NCBI GenBank assembly: GCA_016712675.1
Contig: JADJQR010000001.1
Span: forward strand, 1,674,001 to 1,738,000
DNA: 64,000 bases
From: a bacterium
GTDB lineage: Bacteria; Krumholzibacteriota; Krumholzibacteriia; LZORAL124-64-63
Direction: 5' to 3'
Positions 58,141 through 64,000 of the stretch are shown one piece after another. The notes under the pieces are model-generated. The model was not told the DNA's origin. It did not search any database and was given only the letters and a program-made list of their open reading frames with translations. Made by a program: the position numbers and the translations under genes. Numbering within the stretch: the stretch's first letter is position 1; the number at the start of each line of letters is the position of its first letter.

Positions 58141-58850
58141 TGGACCCCCGGCCGGTGGCCGGGCGGCTGGCTGCGGTCCGCGAGCGGATCGCGGTGGCCT
58201 GCGGGCGCGCCGGGCGCGATCCGGCCTCGGTCGTCCTGGTGGCGGTGACCAAGCAGGTACCGCTGCCGCTGGTGGCGGCTGCGGTCCGGGCCGGCGCTGC
58301 CGACCTGGGTGAGAACAGGGTGTTCGACGCGCTGGCGCGCCAGGATGAACTGGCGCGCCTTCTCGTTGCCGAAGGGTATGACCCGGGCGGTCTGCGCTGG
58401 CACTTCATCGGGCACCTTCAGCGCAACAAGGTCGCGCGTGCCAGCGGACGATTCGCGCTGCTGCACGGCGTGGACTCGGCCGAACTGGCGGCTCTGCTCT
58501 CGGCGCGCGCGGCGGCCGCCGGCGTGCGTCAGGCCGTCCTGCTGGAAGTCAACCTCGGCGAAGCGCAGAAGCAGGGCTTGGCGCCGCAGGCCCTGCCGAC
58601 GCTGGTGGACGGGGTTGCCGCCCTGCCGGGTCTGGACCTGTGCGGCCTGATGGGGATGGCGCCCTGGGGCGCCGACCAGGCGCAGGCCCGCCGGCTGTTC
58701 GGCGGGCTGAGGGAACTGGCGGTGCGGGAGCGGGAACGCACGGGGCTCGCGCTGCCGGAACTGAGCATGGGCATGAGCGGCGACTATGAAGCCGCCGTTC
58801 TCGAAGGTGCCACCATCGTGCGCGTGGGCAGTGCCATCTTCGCGCCGTAA
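58140..58850 (+). CDS. YggS/PROSC family PLP-binding protein
   Basis: 236 residues from ATG 58140, in a TGATG overlap with the previous gene. It is a PLP-carrying protein that keeps pyridoxal phosphate homeostasis. PLP-Lys in VVLVAVTKQVP, GENRVFDAL, the WHFIGHLQRNKV segment, LLEVNLGEAQKQGL, LCGLMGMAPWG, LSMGMSGDYEAAVLEGATIVRVGSAIF are the standard motifs. The neighbour YggT family gene follows, a common pairing. Confidence 0.95.
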   Translation: MDPRPVAGRLAAVRERIAVACGRAGRDPASVVLVAVTKQVPLPLVAAAVRAGAADLGENRVFDALARQDELARLLVAEGYDPGGLRWHFIGHLQRNKVARASGRFALLHGVDSAELAALLSARAAAAGVRQAVLLEVNLGEAQKQGLAPQALPTLVDGVAALPGLDLCGLMGMAPWGADQAQARRLFGGLRELAVRERERTGLALPELSMGMSGDYEAAVLEGATIVRVGSAIFAP

Positions 58851-58898
58851 AGGGGCTGGCCGGCCGCGGACGGGTCCGGGCCGCCGGGAAGGAACCGC

Positions 58899-59147
58899 AT
58901 GGACATCGCCAGGCTCGCGCTTGCCGTACTGCAGGTCTACACCTGGGTCATCGTGGCCCGCGTCATCCTGTCCTGGGTCAATCCCAATCCACGCAACGAA
59001 TTGCTGCTGTGGGTGATACGCCTGACCGAACCCGTGCTAGGCCCCCTGCGGCGCCTGGTCCCCTTCGGCGGTCTGGACTTGTCGCCGCTGCTGGCATGGC
59101 TCTTGATACAACTCCTCATGAGGTTGATCGCACAGGCCGGTGCCTGA
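58899..59147 (+). CDS. YggT-family membrane protein
   Basis: 82 residues with two hydrophobic segments (LALAVLQVYTWVIVARVILSW and LSPLLAWLLIQLLMRLIA) around a loop with NPNPRNELLLW and RLVPFGGLDLSPLLAW, the YggT signature. Inner-membrane protein of uncertain role, often beside yggS and divIVA as here. Confidence 0.93.
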   Translation: MDIARLALAVLQVYTWVIVARVILSWVNPNPRNELLLWVIRLTEPVLGPLRRLVPFGGLDLSPLLAWLLIQLLMRLIAQAGA

Positions 59148-59234
59148 ACGAATCGGTCGCGCCCGCGTCCTGCCCACGGGACCCGCGCGACCTGGTCCGT
59201 CGGGTCCGGCGGGACCCGGCCAAAGGACCAGATC

Positions 59235-60164
59235 ATGAGGATCACCCCCCTGGACGTGCGGAAGCAGGAGTTCGGCAAGTCGATGCGCGGCTTCGACTGC
59301 GACGAGGTCCGGGCCTTCCTGAACACGCTCGCGGACGAATACGAAGCGGTGCTCGTGGATAACAAGCAGATCCGTGAGCGTACGCTCGACCTCGAGGACA
59401 AGCTCGGCGAGTACCAGCGCATGGAGAAGAACCTGCGCGACACGTTGCTGACGGCCGAGCGCTTGACGCAGGAGACCAAGGAAGCGGCTTCCCGCGAGGG
59501 CGAGTTGATCATCCGCGACGCCGAGTTGAAGGCGCGCGGCGTGCTGGAGGAGTGCCGCCTGCGTACCGAGGAACTGCGGCGCGAGATCACCGGCCTGCGC
59601 AAGGAGAAGGAGACCTACCTGGCGCGCTTCCGCTCGCTGGCCGAGGCGCAGATCCAGTTCATCGATACCCACCGCAGCGACTTCGAGGATCTGGACCGGC
59701 GGTTGACCGACATCGTGGATACCGTGGTCACGCGCACCGGACCGGCCGCCCCCGTTGCGGCGCCGGCGTGGAACAACCCCTACGTGGCGGCGCCCGCGGC
59801 GCCTGCCGCTGCGCAGGCGAGCGGGCCGGCACCGTCCGTGATCCCGTCCTCCGCGGTCCCGGCGGCCGCGAGCGCCCCGACCGCGCCCTATGCAGCGTCG
59901 GCTTCGGCCAACGACATCTGGCGTGACTACATCCCCGGGCGCACCGCATCGACCTCACAGCAGGCGAACGTCGCGCCGGTCCAGCCGCCGATCCACCAAC
60001 CGGTCGCCGCGATCTCCAGGGCCGACGAACCCGACGAGGACCTCAATGGCGTGATCGCGCATACGCTGTCCGAGATGGCGCCGGTCCACGGGCCGGAACC
60101 GCGCCCGGCGCCGCCGGAGGCCTGGAAGCCGGAGCCGGTGGTGACCGAAGTCGCGAACGTCTGA
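59235..60164 (+). CDS. DivIVA-domain protein
   Basis: 309 residues. The N-terminal DivIVA domain reads RITPLDVRKQEFGKSMRGFDCDEVRAFLNTLADEYEA, which places the protein at curved membranes and division sites. A long coiled coil (about 40-165) follows. After residue about 165 the chain is low-complexity Ala/Pro-rich with EDLNGVIAHTLSEMA near the end, probably disordered. Gram-negative copies often join yggS/yggT, as seen here. An efficient terminator follows the stop. Confidence 0.9.
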   Translation: MRITPLDVRKQEFGKSMRGFDCDEVRAFLNTLADEYEAVLVDNKQIRERTLDLEDKLGEYQRMEKNLRDTLLTAERLTQETKEAASREGELIIRDAELKARGVLEECRLRTEELRREITGLRKEKETYLARFRSLAEAQIQFIDTHRSDFEDLDRRLTDIVDTVVTRTGPAAPVAAPAWNNPYVAAPAAPAAAQASGPAPSVIPSSAVPAAASAPTAPYAASASANDIWRDYIPGRTASTSQQANVAPVQPPIHQPVAAISRADEPDEDLNGVIAHTLSEMAPVHGPEPRPAPPEAWKPEPVVTEVANV

Positions 60165-60190
60165 CCGCCGGGTCCATGAAGCCCCGATCG

Positions 60191-60228
60191 GGGCCGGGCG
60201 GCGCCCTGGCGCCTGCCCGGCCCTTTTT
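60191..60228 (+). terminator. Strong rho-independent terminator after divIVA
   Basis: GGGCCGGGC with GCCCGGCCC encloses an inner GGCGCC palindrome pair; TTTTT (60224-60228) follows at once. This is the clearest intrinsic terminator in the window. Confidence 0.92.
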
Positions 60229-60318
60229 ACTTTCGAGGCCCCCGGCAGCATGCTAGTTTGTCACGCCCGGCGGCCGAAGCACGCCCGGAAACCCCGTGCC
60301 GGCCGCCCAAGGAGCACC

Positions 60319-61146
60319 GTGAGCGCGTACTGGACACAGATCCAGGAGGCCGCCGCCTTCATCCGCGGACGCACCTCCTTCGAGCCGGAGATCGGGCTGG
60401 TCCTGGGCACCGGCCTGGGCGACCTCGGCCACCGCATCGAGGCGGCCTGTGTGATCCCCTATGGTGACGTGCCTCACTTTCGCGAGTCGACGGCCGAGAG
60501 CCATGTCGGGCAGCTGGTGCTGGGAACCCTCGGCGGCCGGCGCGTCATGGCGATGCAGGGGCGCGTCCACTTCTACGAGGGCTACTCGATGCGCGAGGTG
60601 GCCCTGCCTGTGCGCGTGATGCGGGCCCTCGGCTGTCGCGCCCTGCTGATGAGCAACGCCGTGGGCGGCATGAATCCTCATTTCGCGCCGGGCGACATCA
60701 CGGTGATCACCGACCACATCAACCTCATGGGCGACAACCCGCTCATCGGGGACAACGACGACCGCCTCGGGCCGCGGTTCCCCGACATGTCCGAGCCGTA
60801 CGACCGGCGCTTCCTGGCCTGCATCGAGAAGATGGCGCTTGCGAACGGACTGGCCCTCAAACGGGCTGTCTATGTGGCCGTGGCCGGCCCGAACCTGGAG
60901 ACGGCGGCCGAATACCGGTTCCTGCGGGCGATTGGCGCCGACACCGTGGGGATGTCCAGCGTGCCGGAGTGCCTGGCCGCGGTTCATGGCGGGATGCGCG
61001 TGCTGGGGCTGTCGGTGGTCACCGACGCCTGTTTCCCGGACGCGCTGAAGGCGGCCGACGTCAGCGAGATCATCCGCGTGGCCAACGAGGCGCAGCCCCG
61101 TCTCGAGGCCCTGGTCACGGGATTCCTGGCCGCCGCCGACTTCTGA
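60319..61146 (+). CDS. Purine nucleoside phosphorylase (trimeric class)
   Basis: 275 residues from GTG 60319 behind AAGGAG (60309-60314). It splits inosine and guanosine with phosphate to base and ribose-1-phosphate. The family signatures read VLGTGLGDLGHRI, SHVGQLVLGTLGGRRVMAMQGRVHFYEGYS, MSNAVGGMNPHFAPGDITVI and NLETAAEYRFLRAIGADTVGMSSVPECL. The last phrase contains the base-binding Glu and Asn-loop residues. It likely serves purine salvage. It is followed 76 bases later by ileS. Confidence 0.94.
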   Translation: MSAYWTQIQEAAAFIRGRTSFEPEIGLVLGTGLGDLGHRIEAACVIPYGDVPHFRESTAESHVGQLVLGTLGGRRVMAMQGRVHFYEGYSMREVALPVRVMRALGCRALLMSNAVGGMNPHFAPGDITVITDHINLMGDNPLIGDNDDRLGPRFPDMSEPYDRRFLACIEKMALANGLALKRAVYVAVAGPNLETAAEYRFLRAIGADTVGMSSVPECLAAVHGGMRVLGLSVVTDACFPDALKAADVSEIIRVANEAQPRLEALVTGFLAAADF

Positions 61147-61222
61147 GCCGGGCGCGTGCCACCGCCGAGCCGGGCGGGGCCGCCACGAACACGACGACGC
61201 AGCCGAGGGGACGAATCGACCC

Positions 61223-64000
61223 ATGTCCGTCGCAGACCGCCAGCCGCCCGCGCCGCTGTATCCGGCGCTGGCCCGCAAGTTCCATGATGCCCGTTCCGAG
61301 GAACTGGTGAGCGCGTTCTGGCGTCGGCACGACACCTTCCGGCGCAGCGTGCGCGAGCGCGAGGGCTGCCCCGACTGGGTCTTCTACGAGGGGCCGCCCA
61401 CGGCCAACGGCATGCCGGGTGTGCACCACGTGATGGCCCGCCTGTGCAAGGACATCATGTGCCGGTACAAGACCATGACCGGTCATCGGGTGGTGCGCAA
61501 GGCGGGCTGGGACACGCACGGCCTGCCGGTCGAGCGCAGCGTGGAGAAGACGCTCGGCATCCAGGGCGCGCAGGCGATCCTCGACTACGGGCTGGAGCCC
61601 TTCAACGACAAGTGCCGCGAGAGCGTCTGGGCCTGCAAGGGCGTCTGGGACGAGTTCACCGAACGCGTCGGCTACTGGGTCGATCTCGAGCACCCCTACA
61701 TCACGTACGACAACGACTACATCGAGTCGGTGTGGTGGATCCTCGGGCAGTTCCACGGCAAGGGGATGCTCTACCAGGGGCACAAGGTGGTTCCCTACTG
61801 CCCGGTGTGCGCGACGCCGCTCAGCAGCCACGAGATGGCCAACAGCTACCGCACGGTCTCGGACCCGAGCGTGTACGTGAAGCTGAAGGCGCGGGACGGC
61901 GGAGCGGACGGCGACGAGCACTTCGTCACCTGGACCACGACGCCATGGACGCTGCCCTCGAACGTGGCGCTGGCCGTGGGACGCGACTTCACCTACGCAC
62001 GCGTGCGCTTCCGGGGCGACGTGCTGATCCTGGCCGAGGCGCGCGTGCCGGCGCTGGCCGCGCTGGACGAGGTCGAGGTGCTGGGCACCTGCCGGGGCTC
62101 CGACCTCCTGGGCCGCAGCTATGAACAGCTGCTGCCGTTCGTCTCGCCGGGCGACAAGCGCGCGTTCGTCGTCGTGGCCGCCGATTTCGTCACGCTCGAC
62201 TCGGGCACCGGGATCGTGCACATGGCGCCCGCGTTCGGCGAGGACGACTACCAGGTGGGCCAGCGCGAGGACCTGGCCTTCCTGCGCCCGGTCGACGCCA
62301 ACGGGTGCTTCACGGCCGAGGTGACCCCCTGGGCCGGTCTGCACGTCAAGGCGGCCGACCGGAAGATCATCCGCCATCTCGCCGGGCTGGGCGCGCTTGT
62401 GCACGAGGAGACCTACACGCACGAGTACCCCTACCACGACCGCTGCGACAACCCGCTGATCTACCTGGCCACGCCCAGCTGGTTCATCCGCACCAGCGCC
62501 ATGCGCGAGCAGCTGGTCAAGGCCAACCAGGATATCACCTGGGCACCTCCGGAGGTGGGGGCGGGTCGCTTCGGCAACTGGCTGAGCGGGGCCATCGACT
62601 GGAGCCTGAGCCGCAACCGCTTCTGGGGCACGCCGCTGAACGTCTGGCTGTGCGACCGCTGCGGCCACCAGCACCTGCCGTGCTCGCGCGCCGAGCTGTC
62701 GGAGCTCACCGGTGTCGACCAGTCGGGCCTGGACCTGCATCGCCCCCATGTGGACAGCCTGGAGTTTTCCTGTCGGCAGCCGGGCTGCGGCGGCACGATG
62801 CGGCGCACGCCGGAGGTCATCGACTGCTGGTTCGACTCCGGCAGCATGCCCTTCGCGCAGTACCACTACCCGTTCGAGAACAGGGATCTGTTCGAGAGCC
62901 AGTACCCCGCCGATTTCATCAGCGAGGGCGTCGACCAGACGCGCGGCTGGTTCTACACCCTGCTTGTCATCAGCACGTTCCTGACCGGCCGCAGCAGCTA
63001 CCAGAGCTGCCTGGTCAACGAGCTGATCCTGGACAAGAAGGGCAAGAAGATGTCCAAGAGCATCGGCAACACCGTCGACCCGATGGCGATCATGCGCGAG
63101 GAGGGCGCCGACCCGCTCCGCTGGTACATGGTCACCTGCAGCCCGGTGTGGGTGCCGACGCGCTTCGACCGCGAGGGCGTCAAGGAGGCGCAGCGCAAGC
63201 TGCTGGCGACGCTCGAGAACACGTACGCGTTCTACGCGATGTACGCGAACCTCGACGGCTTCGTGCCGGACGACGGGCCGGTCGCGAGCAGCGACCAGCT
63301 CGACCGCTGGATCCTCAGCCGCCTGCAGAGCGTCACCGCGTCCGTGCGCGAGGACCTCGACGCCCTGCACCTGAGCCGCGCGGCCAAGACCGTGGGCTCC
63401 TTCGTGCTGGATGACGTCTCGAACTGGTACGTGCGGCTGAGCCGCCGGCGGTTCTGGAAGGGTGACGGCACCGGCGCCGCCGACGCCGCGGACAAGCGCA
63501 CGGCCTTCGCGACGCTGGCGGCGGTGCTGGACGGCTCGCTGCGCATGCTGGCCCCGTTCGTCCCGTTCGCGAGCGAGGAGATCTACCGCGGGCTCCACGC
63601 GGCGCGCGACCCGGAGGCCTCGGTGCATCTGGCGGACTTCCCGGCGGTCGACCCGGCGCTGGTCGACCGCGGCCTGGAGGACGCGATGGCCGTGGCGCAG
63701 GCGGTGGTGGGCCTGGGCCGCAGCGTGCGCCAGGACGCCTCGCTCAAGACGCGCCAGCCGCTGGGACGGCTGCTGCTGCACAGCGATGACGGGCGTGCGG
63801 CGGCACTGGTGGCCGATCCGCTGCTGGCCGGCTACGTGCGCGAGGAACTGAACGTCAAGGACCTGGCCCTGGTCCAGGACCCGCGCAGCGTGGTGCTGCT
63901 GTCGGCCAAGGCCAACTTCCGGGCACTGGGCCCGCGGTTCGGCAAGGCGGCGCCGATGGCCGCCGCGGCGATCACCGCCATGACGCCGGCCCAGGTCATG
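61223..64000 (+). CDS. ileS: Isoleucyl-tRNA synthetase, IleRS2 type with GVHH signature, 3' truncated by window
   Basis: 926 codons from ATG 61223 and open at the window edge (bacterial and IleRS2 enzymes are about 1000-1100). It charges tRNA-Ile. The order YEGPPTANGMPGVHHVMAR at about 57-74 carries GVHH (66-69) in place of the HxGH tetrapeptide. KMSKS is intact at 609-613 (LDKKGKKMSKSIGNTVDP). The editing-domain region has FVTWTTTPWTLPSNVALAVG, and the C-x2-C zinc-like cluster LCDRCGHQHLPCS is seen. These features fit the eukaryote-like IleRS2. The 3' end is not in view. Confidence 0.95.
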   Translation, partial: MSVADRQPPAPLYPALARKFHDARSEELVSAFWRRHDTFRRSVREREGCPDWVFYEGPPTANGMPGVHHVMARLCKDIMCRYKTMTGHRVVRKAGWDTHGLPVERSVEKTLGIQGAQAILDYGLEPFNDKCRESVWACKGVWDEFTERVGYWVDLEHPYITYDNDYIESVWWILGQFHGKGMLYQGHKVVPYCPVCATPLSSHEMANSYRTVSDPSVYVKLKARDGGADGDEHFVTWTTTPWTLPSNVALAVGRDFTYARVRFRGDVLILAEARVPALAALDEVEVLGTCRGSDLLGRSYEQLLPFVSPGDKRAFVVVAADFVTLDSGTGIVHMAPAFGEDDYQVGQREDLAFLRPVDANGCFTAEVTPWAGLHVKAADRKIIRHLAGLGALVHEETYTHEYPYHDRCDNPLIYLATPSWFIRTSAMREQLVKANQDITWAPPEVGAGRFGNWLSGAIDWSLSRNRFWGTPLNVWLCDRCGHQHLPCSRAELSELTGVDQSGLDLHRPHVDSLEFSCRQPGCGGTMRRTPEVIDCWFDSGSMPFAQYHYPFENRDLFESQYPADFISEGVDQTRGWFYTLLVISTFLTGRSSYQSCLVNELILDKKGKKMSKSIGNTVDPMAIMREEGADPLRWYMVTCSPVWVPTRFDREGVKEAQRKLLATLENTYAFYAMYANLDGFVPDDGPVASSDQLDRWILSRLQSVTASVREDLDALHLSRAAKTVGSFVLDDVSNWYVRLSRRRFWKGDGTGAADAADKRTAFATLAAVLDGSLRMLAPFVPFASEEIYRGLHAARDPEASVHLADFPAVDPALVDRGLEDAMAVAQAVVGLGRSVRQDASLKTRQPLGRLLLHSDDGRAAALVADPLLAGYVREELNVKDLALVQDPRSVVLLSAKANFRALGPRFGKAAPMAAAAITAMTPAQVM

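Noticed and set aside
61115-63781. An 888-codon minus-strand frame opposite ileS.
   Set aside because: It is the reverse shadow of pnp and ileS; codon use and residue composition are not protein-like.

Overview
The window is a 64 kb piece of a high-GC (about 70%), gene-dense bacterial chromosome. There are no insertion sequences, prophage genes, CRISPR arrays or rRNA operons. The organism is very probably Gram-negative: an outer-membrane beta-barrel protein, an AsmA protein, a ZnuABC system and PepSY/DUF4920 proteins are present. It carries several markers seen in uncultivated FCB-type or deep-branching lineages: an EF-G resembling mitochondrial EF-G1, an eukaryote-like IleRS with a GxHH signature, a saccharopine-type lysine degradation operon and paired PPDK-N proteins. 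I cannot name a phylum from the sequence alone.

Layout. Positions 1-3766: a cell-wall and nucleotide-hygiene operon (amidase 3' end, GerMN protein, murI, rph, and an ITP/XTP pyrophosphatase with a roughly 130-residue insertion). Positions 3838-6768: tRNA-Pro, tRNA-Arg, tRNA-His, ssb, adk, nth and tRNA-Lys. Positions 6795-11671, minus strand: bacteriohemerythrin, a chemoreceptor without a periplasmic domain, a secreted M3 peptidase and an aldo/keto reductase. Positions 11743-18741: a signalling locus made of a small secreted protein, a TPR-AAA+ activator, two histidine kinases and a lone receiver, each closely spaced or overlapping. Positions 18826-28078: an OMP, an Rrf2 regulator, a cysteine desulfurase, GlgX, a PilZ protein, a DagK-like lipid kinase, a TetR regulator and a TrmB-like regulator. 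Positions 28297-32830: bipA, an esterase, DUF4920, a PepSY-TM protein and DinB.

Positions 32998-44859 hold the most unusual region. An operon for lysine to aminoadipate (lysine-ketoglutarate reductase, saccharopine dehydrogenase, ALDH7) is followed, after a strong terminator-like hairpin, by a receiver/PPDK-N protein, glutamate dehydrogenase, and a second PPDK-N protein fused to a nucleotidyltransferase domain. The metabolic half would consume 2-oxoglutarate and make glutamate; GDH would regenerate 2-oxoglutarate. The two PPDK-N proteins lack the swivelling His domain and the PEP/pyruvate barrel of real PEP synthases, share a distinct C-terminal module, and bracket gdh. I infer a possible regulatory or modification system acting on GDH or on nitrogen flux; nothing in the sequence proves the target.

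Positions 44867-64000: a small Rho-N/SAP-like protein, an MmgE/PrpD protein, tmRNA (ssrA), znuABC, class II fba, kbl, an AsmA protein, the mitochondrial-type EF-G, a RecA/KaiC-like ATPase, yggS, yggT, a DivIVA protein, purine nucleoside phosphorylase and the 5' part of ileS, which runs off the end. Several intergenic regions contain clear sigma70-type promoters with exact 17-base spacers, which supports the gene starts and strands chosen.
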